Source of the DNA: Epiperipatus broadwayi
Taxonomy: Eukaryota > Onychophora > Udeonychophora > Euonychophora > Peripatidae
Length of the DNA stretch: 64,000 nucleotides
Assembly (NCBI GenBank): GCA_028023455.1
Contig: JAQFVV010006701.1
Span: 372,001 to 436,000, forward strand
Direction of reading: 5' to 3'
In this document: positions 33,481-42,005 of the stretch, one piece after another
Position numbering within the stretch: position 1 is the stretch's first letter
Layout: each line of letters begins with the position of its first letter
Position numbers and translations under genes: made by a program
The notes under the pieces: generated by a model
The model's database searches: none
Told to the model about the DNA's origin: nothing
What the model saw: only the letters and a program-made list of their open reading frames with translations

Positions 33481-33811
33481 TCACATCTTTTTCACAAGTT
33501 TTGATCATGTGTTTATGATTACACTCCTTTACAAGATATTAAAAGTGGATAGAAACCAGTTCCTATCTAATGTGGGAGTGGTGCAGTGAAAATTACCCTG
33601 CAGAAATAACAGTAATGCAATGTTTTACTAGAATTGCCAGAGCAGATGCTGAAAGCTTAAGTAATTTTCTTTCCTAGTTTTACTTTTCAGTTAAGAATAG
33701 CTAAATACCCAGGTATATAAAGAAAAATCTATCCAGGTTCAAACACTGATTGCATGTATGGCAAGCTGGTGCAATAAATAAAACTGCAATTTTTAAGTGG
33801 GATGGTTCATC

Positions 33812-33985
33812 ATCACCAACCATTATCAATACACTGCAGGATGAAGGTATCTCCAAGTTTAATCAATCTTATCTGATCTTTAGCTTCTCTTCTCCACATC
33901 ACCCCTGCACACTTTCTTATTTCATCCATCCATCTGATCTCTTTCTGGGTCTTTTACAATCTCTTGGAATCCAGTTTAAGATTCT
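33812..33985 (-). pseudogene. RTE-like LINE 3' stub
   Basis: Plus strand reads (atc)-type tail, 'aaccattatcaat' and 'ctgcaggatgaaggt', the reverse complement of the LINE 3' end that encodes ETFILQW in the 25493 copy. Only about 170 bp remain, with a deletion near 33935. Heavily 5'-truncated, dead. Confidence 0.7.
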
Positions 33986-33991
33986 ATATGA

Positions 33992-34757
33992 AATTAAGAA
34001 TATAAGCCTATTTAAATATCTTGGTATAATTTGAAATAGAAAAAAACAATTTTATGATCATAAGACCAATCAATCAATGTGTTCCAATTTGCTGGTCATT
34101 GTGCTATAGAGTTCACTATTGTAACATTAGATATTATTGGATATATGAAATAAATGAATAATACAAGTTATCCTAAAATGGTATTTTATGTGAACTTGAA
34201 TATGTTTGTATTAGAGAGGTAGATCTAATATGAAGATTATCTCCAAGGCATTACAAAGAAATACAATGTTAGATTATTTTCATTGGGAAGATATGTTGGG
34301 GAATAGAATACCTTCAAGAAAGATAAAATTAGACATGGTGTTGAACTATTTTGAAAAGAATAGTTGTATGCAGAAGAAGTTAAAAAAGGCCATCACAAAA
34401 TATCAAATATGTATGAAAAGTGTTTCTGGTTCACATATCGGTTTGCATAGTCATCCTAAAATTCATCTCTAAATGTGATACGATATATACTTATGAATGT
34501 CTGATGATGTTGATAAAAAATTTTTTACAATCTTAATAATCAAATGATTTGTTGCTTGGGAATTCAAATAAAGGTCCATGATCAGAAATGATAGTGTTGA
34601 GTTATGATTTGTGAATATTGAGGTCCAGATTCAAATATTCTACCATGATACTAAACTATCAATGCAAGATTAACTAATTTGTTGCTCAGGAGATTACATA
34701 AAATTTGAGCAGCAGAAGGGTAAAGTTGAGTCTCTCAGTGATCTTGATTTCGTAGAC
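33992..34757. other. AT-rich stretch without a supportable gene
   Basis: An 80-codon open frame at 34230-34472 has a lysine-rich, non-repetitive product but no motif I recognise and no visible relatives in the window. Not called as a gene. Confidence 0.35.
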
Positions 34758-35251
34758 CAGGGGTGTCCAACAAGTCAATCGTTATCCACCGGTTGATCGC
34801 AAAGTCATTATTAGTCGATCGTGAGGCCAATCTGGAAAGAACTTTTTGGTAACGAGTGAAACAAATTAAGTCAAGATTTTCAAGTTTTTTTGTTATTTTT
34901 GTTTTTATTCTAATTTTTTTTTTCAATTCTAGATAGGTGAAGTCCACTAAGCCGTATCATTATTGAAGATAATATTTTTAATCTTGATTTAATGTAGCTA
35001 ATTTGAATTAATAAATATTATTAATAATTACTCTGTTGCTTTAATCCCCTCCCCAGACATGAGTTTTTTGGTTCATTAAAACATTGGTATATTTTACTAG
35101 GTAGATACATAAAAATAGTACGTATTTCACACCTCCCTTCACTTAGATTACGTCTATGTCAACAAGTCAATCGCCGATGACAACAAGTCGATCGCAATAC
35201 ATTTTAAAAATAAAAAGTAGATCTTATGAACACAAAAGTTGGCCACCCCTG
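34758..35251 (+). mobile_element. hAT-type MITE
   Basis: 494 bp, CAGGGGTGTCCAAC at the left and the right end reverse-complementing to CAGGGGTGGCCAAC: inverted repeats of hAT type. Flanks gtagac / atagac are the remains of an 8-bp duplication. Non-coding (the 70-codon minus-strand frame at the left end is chance). Second copy at 17890. Confidence 0.75.
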
Positions 35252-35559
35252 CTATAGACCACACTTTTTCTATTGCACTAATACTGCATGTATGCGTGTA
35301 CTCTTTATAATGAATGTAATGAACTGAAATTTTACTTGGAAAATTACATATTTTTATGAAATAAAAAAGGTGTTTGGTTTTATTTGTATTAATTAATCAT
35401 TATTTTGAAATGCTAAAAAGCTGTCGCATTGATTTTTAAAAATCTTAGAACAGTTTTTTCGTGATGATAATAACTGAAGCGGTTGATCTAATGGTACATT
35501 TTGTATAATTTTATGCTAATTCTTTTATTCATTAGCAAAGTTAATTATATTACCCTTGT
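35252..35559. other. AT-rich gene-free stretch
   Basis: Nothing recognised. Confidence 0.35.
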
Positions 35560-35575
35560 CAAACTATTACAATTT

Positions 35576-35671
35576 TTTTCATGTGTCATGGCATTGGCTG
35601 GGAAGCAAGTCCACAACCCAGGCAACTGCTTGTAAGGCAGTCGCACTGACTTCTCAACCACCAATGCTTGA
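35576..35671 (-). mobile_element. tRNA-derived SINE with 16-bp target duplication
   Basis: Minus strand: AGCATTGGTGGTTGAGAAGTC, GCCTTACAAGCAG, a degraded B-box region GGACTTGCTTCCC, AATGCCATGACACATG and A tail. Target duplication caaactattacaattt (35560-35575) against caaattattacaattt (35672-35687), one mismatch in 16. Confidence 0.75.
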
Positions 35672-35915
35672 CAAATTATTACAATTTAATCCACAAATAT
35701 CAAATTTTCCAAATTCATATCTTTGATATTATACACCTGATTACAATGGAATGTGCACTAGAGTTATATAGTTTTAGTACCTTCTCCTATAAAGTGATAT
35801 TAGCACTCTCTTTAATTCATTGCACTTCAGTGAAATATCACATTTTAAAATAATGGTCCCAATGATATGATTGCTGAAAGTATGACATTTGTAGATCAAA
35901 TTATTGTAATTATAT

Positions 35916-36130
35916 ATGAGGACCCAAAAATAACAGGAATTTTTTTAATAAAAATTGTATACTGTATTTACTTTTAGGTGTTGCCAATTGAATTGCTTTT
36001 AAAGTATGAATGCAATCCACCAGTCTAAACATGTTTTCTCTTTGTGGAAACACTTGCAACGTAATGCATTTTTAACACCTGTTTTTTTTACCCCACTTCT
36101 AAGTCGATAAAAAAATTGACACTTTATCAT
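35916..36130. mobile_element. Possible mariner-like terminal fragment
   Basis: The stretch opens 'gaggacccaaaaataac' just after TATA, resembling the terminal repeat of some Tc1/mariner elements, with decayed AT-rich sequence behind it. I could not find the second terminus or a transposase motif. Assignment is from memory of family ends and is weak. Confidence 0.25.
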
Positions 36131-36885
36131 TAAAAGATTTTAAAAAGTTGCACAGAGTGAGATTAAGCAAGTGTGGCTTATGGATAACCTGTGTAATGTT
36201 GAATTTAACTAAAACAGTTTACATTCAATATGTATGCACTAGTCACACTATTGTGATGAAACATGCACTCCTTGATTTGCCACAAATAGGAACATTCAAA
36301 AAAAATCGAAATCATCTTGATAATTATCTTCAATCATTATGCTTTATTGTGATGTGATAAATTTAACACTTGTCATAAAACACATATAAACTTGAGCTTT
36401 TCTAGAGAAACTTACTTGCAAGCTCTTTCAAGTATTACAACTGTTTTCCCTGTTGTCCCCCCCCCCCAATTAAACAGAATTTCATGTTGTTCCAACTTTT
36501 CAGCCATCACAAAAATTGACAAATGTACACAATGCCCTTTACAAAATATCTGCTAGCAGTAACCATGATTTCACATGACGGTTTTAACAGATCAATGAAC
36601 AAGGATATCTGCAAGAGATATCTAGAACCAGAAGCATATAGTACAATAGATGTAACTGCCAGAGAATTATTTCAGTACTGTTTGGATACCCCCTTGTATA
36701 TTAAATTAGTAGAACTCAATATATAAAACCATTCTTTTCAGATAATAAATCAGCAACATTTTGTTGTCAAAGGATCAATAATAAAGTTAACTCTTTGGAA
36801 ACATTATTATTTACTCATGATCTGAAATAAGTTTAAAAGATAGATAAATTCATTCTACTAGTGAATTTTTATCAACAAAGTGTTT

Positions 36886-36895
<10 letters not shown>
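36131..36895. other. AT-rich stretch without a supportable gene
   Basis: Short frames at 36148-36357 and 36523-36726 lack recognisable motifs. A C10 run lies at about 36459. Confidence 0.35.
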
Positions 36896-36916
<21 letters not shown>

Positions 36917-37007
36917 GATAACAGATGGCATTCTACCAAAAACATCGTCAAGCATAGTTTTCTACTTACATAAATGTCAGAGCGAGTATTCACTATCTCT
37001 AACTTTA

Positions 37008-37065
37008 ATTCCACTTTCAGATCATGATTTCAAGCTATTTGCTATCGTCAGTGAAAGACAGAAAT
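37008..37065 (-). ncRNA. Hammerhead ribozyme F1, inverted copy
   Basis: Minus strand: CTTTCA, CTGACGA (U7 to C, a neutral position), TAGC...GCTT, GAAA, TCATGA, TC, TGAAAG. Core intact, six-pair stem I. The outer helix is weakened (ATTTC against GAAT). Confidence 0.82.
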
Positions 37066-37182
37066 AAGAAACTAGATCAAAACACAAACTCTGAGCATTT
37101 ATGAAACAGTTTCTATTCACGCTTGCAATGAATAGAAACTGTTTCATAAATGCTCAGAGTTTGTGTTTAGATCTAGTTTCTT

Positions 37183-37240
37183 ATTCCTGTCTTTCACTGA
37201 CGATAGAAAATAGCTTGAAATCATGATCTGAAAGTGGAAT
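37183..37240 (+). ncRNA. Hammerhead ribozyme F1, first tandem copy
   Basis: CTTTCA, CTGACGA, TAGAAAATAGCTT, GAAA, TCATGA, TC, TGAAAG, with ATTC/GAAT outer helix. A C-to-A change in stem II leaves only two or three pairs there, so cleavage may be slower. Predicted cleavage after position 37228. Confidence 0.78.
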
Positions 37241-37590
37241 TAAAGTTAGAGATAGTGAATACTTGCTCTGCCGTTTATGTAAACAGAAAACTATGCTTGA
37301 CGGTGTTTTTGGTAGAATGCCATCTGTTATCATAAATACAAGCATTAGCAAGTTTTTTAACTTGTGTTTTTTTGTTTTTCATAAATGTACCTTTGAGGTC
37401 TTTCTTGCAATGATGAATATTGCAGAGGCTTCTACTATGTGGTGATGCTGAACTGAGATCAGACCCATGTAGCTATCTGGCTTGCTATGCTGAGTTCGAA
37501 GACATTAACGTGTCTAAAAGATTCATGCTTGCAAGCTGAATAGAAACTGTTTCATAAATGCTCAGAGTTTATGTTTAGATCTAGTTTCTT

Positions 37591-37648
37591 ATTCCTGTCT
37601 TTCACTGACGATAGCAAATAGCTTGAAATCATGATCTGAAAGTGGAAT
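37591..37648 (+). ncRNA. Hammerhead ribozyme F1, second tandem copy
   Basis: ATTC, CTTTCA, CTGACGA, TAGC-AAATA-GCTT, GAAA, TCATGA, TC, TGAAAG, GAAT: complete and unmutated in every core position. Predicted cleavage after 37636, exactly 408 nt past the first site. Confidence 0.85.
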
Positions 37649-37784
37649 TAAAGTTAGAGATAGTGAATACTCGCTCTGACATTTATGTAAACAGAAAACT
37701 ATGCTTGACGGTGTTTTTGGTAGAACGCCATCTGTTATCATAAATACAAGTGTTAGCAAATTTTTTAACTTGTGTTTTTTTGTT

Positions 37785-37822
<38 letters not shown>

Positions 37823-37826
<4 letters not shown>

Positions 37827-38135
37827 GTTAATTTTATATAGATATAAAAATTCACTCTTTTTAATAAAGTTTGAACAAATCAGAAATTAAAACTCCACAT
37901 GATACATTCACTAACTTTGATATCACAATAAAATAGCAATTGTTTCATAGCTTACAAGATCATTCCTGAAATGTTTCCAAAGATTATTTATAACATACCA
38001 ATAAAATATACAAATATCGTTCGTTATTAATACTCAAATGTAAGACTGATTATATTTTAAAGCATGAAATAATTATGATAAGATCTTTTTAAATATTAAG
38101 CATTAAAACATAACTATAAATTAACTGAAGCCAGA
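37823..38135. other. AT-rich gene-free stretch
   Basis: Nothing recognised. Confidence 0.35.
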
Positions 38136-38137
38136 GT

Positions 38138-38365
38138 AGAAAATAGGGTTGCATTGGATCCTAAGATCTAAGTGCAGTGCTCTCAGATCCAAGGCTTCTT
38201 ACTGATGTAAGCTACATGATACAAGCTAGAAACTAGTCTGGTGACATTGGATGAGTAGATACTAATAGGAATTTTATGCACAACCCCCCCCCTTGCATTT
38301 ACTAATTACTAAGGCTTGCATCGGGTAGTAATACTGTATGGAAAATTTGTTTCTATTTTAACAAA
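38138..38365 (+). repeat. F2 hammerhead unit
   Basis: 'gggttgcattgg', 'cctaagatct', 'gtgcagtgctctcag', the ribozyme, 'ggatgagtag', 'attttatgcacaa', 'ggcttgca': the same order as at 39660-39894 and, inverted, 39304-39530 and 41061-41290. Confidence 0.75.
38187..38252 (+). ncRNA. Hammerhead ribozyme F2, A9 substituted
   Basis: ATCCAA outer helix, CTTA inner strand, CTGATGT (A9 to U), enlarged stem II loop, GAAAC, TA, GTC, TGGTG, TTGGAT. The outer ATCCAA/TTGGAT helix is perfect; the core carries one change. Confidence 0.6.
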
Positions 38366-39303
38366 TTATGTAAGCATAGGAATATGATAGGAATTAACAC
38401 GTTAAACATTAATCTGAATATTTAATTTGATAATATGTTATTGCTAATTAACGTTTTTGCTCAAACTCTGGTTTTAGCTAATTTAACATAAAGTTTAAAT
38501 CTCTAACATTTACAATGACCACATCATAATTATTTCACATTTTAAAATTTAATCAGTCTTAATATTAAAATATATTTGTTTGTTGCATTAGGATTCTACT
38601 AGATGGATCTACAGTCTACTGAGAAAGTGTTGTAAATTATAAAGCAGCTAGCTACTAATTTAGATTAATATCATTAATGGTAAGAGTGTTTGTGGAATTT
38701 ATTGGCTGCTGTATTTAAACTCTATTTAAGAAATAATTAACTTATATATTATTACTAGTTTAGCATGATGCATTTAGTATATATGTGATTTTATATACAA
38801 TTTATGTTTAACACTTGAAGTGACAATAATTATTACTAATTGATCTGCCCTCCAGCTATAATATAAAACAATCTTTGCAATAAAACTTTGGTTAAAAATG
38901 TGAACTAATATTGCAATTTAGTTATAAATTGGTTGATATTTTAATTAAGTTTAATATTAATATCAATGATATGTCAAAAATATATCTAGACATGTGTTAA
39001 TTCAAATCTTATAACACATATATCTACCAAGATGGAACTATTATATCAATATAATTTGCCTTCTTTTTTTAATATGGTACTTTAATGAATATGTTGTTGA
39101 TTATTTAACATAGCTTAATTTTATTTTAGTCTCATTTTCATATATATGAATATTTTTTCACAAATTGAATTAAGAAATATTAGTGTTTATGCCATCATTC
39201 TCATGGTATGACACTTTCTGTGAGCTAGAGCTAGATTTTATAATGAAAAAAACTAGAATATATAAAAATTCACATTAAGATATTCATTGTTAGTCATCAT
39301 TTT
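38366..39303. other. AT-rich gene-free stretch
   Basis: Nothing recognised. Confidence 0.35.
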
Positions 39304-39404
39304 AAACAGGCAAAACACTCTATACATATTGCCACTTAATGCAATCCTGAGTAATCAATGAATGCTAGAAGGCTTGTGGGTAAAATCTCAATCTAGTGCC
39401 TACT

Positions 39405-39464
39405 AATTCAATATCCCCAGACTAGTTTCTGGCTTGTGGCTTTCATCAATGAGTAACCTTGGAT
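39405..39464 (-). ncRNA. Hammerhead ribozyme F2, C3 substituted
   Basis: Minus strand: ATCCAA, CTCA, TTGATGA (C3 to U), AGCC-ACAA-GCC, GAAAC, TA, GTC, TGGGG, ATTGAAT. Here C3 changed without G8, so the core pair is a mismatch; likely weak. Confidence 0.6.
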
Positions 39465-39733
39465 CTGAGAGCACTGCACCTACATCTTAGAACCTAATGC
39501 AATCTGCCAGCAGCAACCTTTTATTTCTACTTAACTAGAAAAATATGAGTCTTAAATTGAAAACTCTATAATATTTTCAATCCAAGTTATATGACTATAT
39601 AAGCTAATGAGCTTGGATTGAAAATATTATAGTGTTTTCAATATAAGACTCATAGTTTGGTAGTTAAGTAGAGATAAAAGGTGGCTGCTGGAGGGTTGCA
39701 TTAGGTCCTAAGATTTAAGTGCAGTGCTCTCAG

Positions 39734-39792
39734 TTCCAAGGCTCCTCACTGATGAAGGCCACAATCCAGAAACTAGTCTGGGGATACTGGAT
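39734..39792 (+). ncRNA. Hammerhead ribozyme F2, intact core
   Basis: TTCCAA, CCTCA, CTGATGA, AGG-CCACAAT-CCA, GAAAC, TA, GTC, TGGGG, ACTGGAT. All core residues are present. Stem I inner helix CCTCA/TGGGG pairs fully with one G-U. Helix III is the palindrome ACTAGT, too short for a stable monomer but good for a dimer. Best F2 copy. Confidence 0.7.
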
Positions 39793-39894
39793 GAGTAGGC
39801 ACTAGATAGGGATTTTATGCACAAACCTTCTGGCATCCATTGATTACTCTGGCTTGCACTGAATGGCAATAAATATAGAGAGTTTTGCCTGTTT

Positions 39895-40565
39895 CAATAA
39901 CAGTTATAAGCAAGCATAAGAAATAGTGATTATGTGATGTTTATAGGCATCATTTTGTAAATGAAAATTATCTTTCACATATTATAACTTTTCTCTAGCA
40001 TTTTAGAGATGAATAATATACCTGAGAATGTAACTTTGTAACTTGTACTCTGAAACATTTTTTTTTTAATAAAGAAGTCCGAATAGTACAGAGTACTTAA
40101 TCTCATTATCATTAACAGCATAAGAATGAAGAGTGGGTGTGGTACAATGCATTATAATTAAATATTTTTTAAACTAGAAAAAAGATTAAATTTACTTGTA
40201 TACTTTAATTATGTTTATTGAACATGAAGTTGCAAGATTCATATTTATAAGACCTACAGATTGACAGTTTTATGGATAGCTAACGTCAGCATTAAATGCC
40301 ACAAATCTGCATTGAATTTTAATTGTTCTGCATTTCATATTTATGAAAATAAAATTTATTTAAGCTTTCTTTCATTACAATATTGTGAAAAAAGTCAAAT
40401 GTGTTTTTCACTGTTTTTGGTAGTTTATGAAATTTATTCAGTGCAATTTAGAAAGAATTTCATAAATTCAATGTGTTACTACTTGTTTCCAGAGTTACTT
40501 TTTAAATCATTACATGTGCAACAATTTGTTATATATTTACCTGTTTACCAGTATACATATTTTTG

Positions 40566-40566
<1 letters not shown>
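39895..40566. other. AT-rich stretch without a supportable gene
   Basis: A 101-codon open frame at 40261-40566 (plus) is rich in F, Y, C and S but has no motif and ends at the (TA)n tract; codon composition is that of AT-rich noise. Not called. Confidence 0.35.
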
Positions 40567-40619
<53 letters not shown>

Positions 40620-40677
40620 AATCAAAACTACCCCAAATCTAAAATTAAACCAGACCAGAATAAAAATAATATTAAAA

Positions 40678-40719
40678 CACAACCTAAGGTTTCACTGCTA
40701 TAAGCAGACTTCTCAAGTG
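40678..40719 (-). ncRNA. Hammerhead-like motif F5 (U3-A8), left arm
   Basis: Minus strand: CAC, TTGAGAA, stem II CTGC-TTATA-GCAG, GAAA, helix III CCT-T-AGG closed by A15.1-U16.1, U17, then GTG closing stem I. Everything fits a type I hammerhead except U3 and A8 in place of C3 and G8. Confidence 0.5.
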
Positions 40720-40852
40720 TAAAGAAATAATAAAAAAAAAACACAACTTATATATACTATTAAAAACTACCCACAAATCCATTCACTTCCCAACCACCCT
40801 TAATATTAAAAGAACTCTTAAATAAGTTGTGTTTTTTTTTATTATTTCTTTA

Positions 40853-40894
40853 CACTTGAGAAGTCTGCTTGTAGCAGTGAAACCTTAGGTTGTG
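40853..40894 (+). ncRNA. Hammerhead-like motif F5 (U3-A8), right arm
   Basis: Plus strand: CAC, TTGAGAA, CTGC-TTGTA-GCAG, GAAA, CCTTAGG, TT, GTG. Differs from the left arm only in the stem II loop. The paired U3/A8 change is shared. Confidence 0.5.
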
Positions 40895-40985
40895 TTTTAA
40901 TATTATTTTTATTCTGGTCTGGTTTAATTTTAGATTTGGGGTAGTTTTGATTTTATATTGACTAGTTTAGCTTTATGCTTGTAAT

Positions 40986-41021
<36 letters not shown>

Positions 41022-41060
41022 ATTACATAGCATATATATATATATATATATATATATAAG

Positions 41061-41290
41061 AATTAAAACAGGCAAAACTCTCCATATAATAGTGCCACTC
41101 AGTGCAAGCCAGAGTAATCAATGGATGCTAGAAGGCTTGTGCATAAAATCTCTATCTAGTGCCTACTCATCCAATAGCCCCAGACTAATTTCTGGCTTGT
41201 GGCCTCTATCAGTGAGGAGCATTGGACCTGAGAGCACTGCACATAGATCTTAGGATCTAATGCAACCCTCCAGCAAGCATGAGAAATGGT
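41061..41290 (-). repeat. F2 hammerhead unit, inverted
   Basis: Starts 'acaggcaaaactctcc' directly after (TA)n and ends 'gcaaccctccagcaag'. Same landmark order as the left arm of the 39304-39894 palindrome. Confidence 0.75.
41169..41227 (-). ncRNA. Hammerhead ribozyme F2, decayed core
   Basis: Minus strand: TCCAAT, CCTCA, CTGATAG (G8 and A9 changed), AGGCC-ACAA-GCC, GAAAT, TA, GTC, TGGGG, ATTGGAT. Stem I remains; the core is damaged. Confidence 0.55.
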
Positions 41291-41798
41291 GATTCATGGT
41301 ATATTATAATTCATAAAAACTTTCAGGGACAACCCAATGGAATATTAATGTATACATTTATCAACATTTTGATAAAATAACACTTGCCTTTGACTGAATA
41401 AAGATGTTAGCTGTGGCAAAAAATATTAATTATTAATTATCTTTTACAACTTTTTATATCTTTGCAACAAACACGTAACAACATCGTTATTCAGTTAAAG
41501 ACAAACATTATTTTGATGAAAGTTTAGTAATTATAGATATTTCATTTAATTGTTTCTGAAAGTTTCCATCACTTATAATATATAATTTGGTCATGAAAAT
41601 TTTCACTTTGTTGTGTACATATATTATAGAAATGATAGTGATTTAAATATTGTAATTTTTCACGGATATATAAAGCAAAATCTATGATACTGCTTACTGT
41701 AAAAAATCTGAAGATGTTTTTGCAAATCAATTAAGTTAAGCTTCTGTGTTAGTTAATAACAATATTTATTTAGAAATACTGTTTAGTAATATATATTA
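41291..41798. other. AT-rich gene-free stretch
   Basis: Nothing recognised. Confidence 0.35.
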
Positions 41799-41890
41799 AG
41801 GCTATAACCTTAAGACTGTGTGCATGAAAAAACGACAGTAGGGACCTCTGCAAATCTTAACACAAGATTTATTTAAAAGACAAGAGTGGC
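41799..41890. repeat. Repeat block preceding SINE (copy 2)
   Basis: 'taaggctataacct', 'gtgtgcatgaaaaaacgaca', 'gggacctctgca': second copy of 17165-17285, again just upstream of a minus-strand SINE. Confidence 0.5.
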
Positions 41891-41907
41891 TAGATAAAAA
41901 TTGTTTT

Positions 41908-42002
41908 TTTTTTTTTCATGTGTCATAGCATCAGCCGGGAAATGAACCCGCTAACCCGGGACAACTGCTTGTAAAGCAGCTATCGCTGACCTCTCGACCA
42001 CC
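41908..42002 (-). mobile_element. tRNA-derived SINE
   Basis: Minus strand: AGCGTTGGTGGTCGAGAGG, TCAGCGATAGCTGC, loop TTTACAA, GCAGT, CGGGTTCATTTCCCG, GATGCTATGACACATG and a long A tail. The acceptor strands AGCGTTG and TGATGCT still pair with wobbles. Best-preserved tRNA-like fold of the family; the 5' GCGTTGGTGG resembles tRNA-Gly. Confidence 0.7.
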
Positions 42003-42005
42003 AAC

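Larger units (their letters stand above)
33238..33525. repeat. Palindrome with two F3-type hammerheads
   Basis: Arms of about 100 bp ('gaggtgtagtc...' against '...gattacactcc') surround an 85-bp AT-rich centre. Each arm contains a hammerhead pointing outward. Divergence between arms indicates age. Confidence 0.65.
36916..37788. repeat. F1 hammerhead-unit array (inverted partial + tandem)
   Basis: Three pieces of the unit seen at 26.05-26.87 kb: a partial inverted copy (36916 to about 37127), a partial direct copy (to about 37378) and a complete direct copy (about 37379-37788). The last two are head-to-tail. (TA)n tracts flank both sides (36897-36916 and 37789-37822). Each piece has a hammerhead. 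This is the tandem arrangement known for PLE-related retrozymes, in which HHR self-cleavage yields unit-length RNA. Confidence 0.85.
39304..39894. repeat. 591-bp palindrome of two F2 units
   Basis: Begins aaacaggcaaaac and ends with its complement gttttgcctgttt. The arms turn near 39585-39612 (cttggattgaaaa on the right against ttttcaatccaag on the left, 25-nt loop). Each arm carries an F2 hammerhead facing outward. Confidence 0.8.
40619..40955. repeat. Inverted repeat with F5 hammerhead-like motifs
   Basis: Arms of about 133 bp (40619-40751 and 40823-40955) with near-perfect complementarity around a 70-bp centre; ends 'aaatcaaaactacccc' and complement. (TA)n tracts lie on both sides. Confidence 0.8.

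Noticed and set aside
36523-36726. Transposase-like fragment
   Set aside because: The product looked non-random but matched no transposase motif I could name.
40261-40566. 101-codon open frame as a gene
   Set aside because: No start context, motif or relative; it runs into (TA)n and has AT-noise composition.
41908-42002. Functional tRNA gene (loop UUUACAA)
   Set aside because: A-tail, four dispersed relatives, an oversized variable region and wobble-rich acceptor stem mark it as a SINE.
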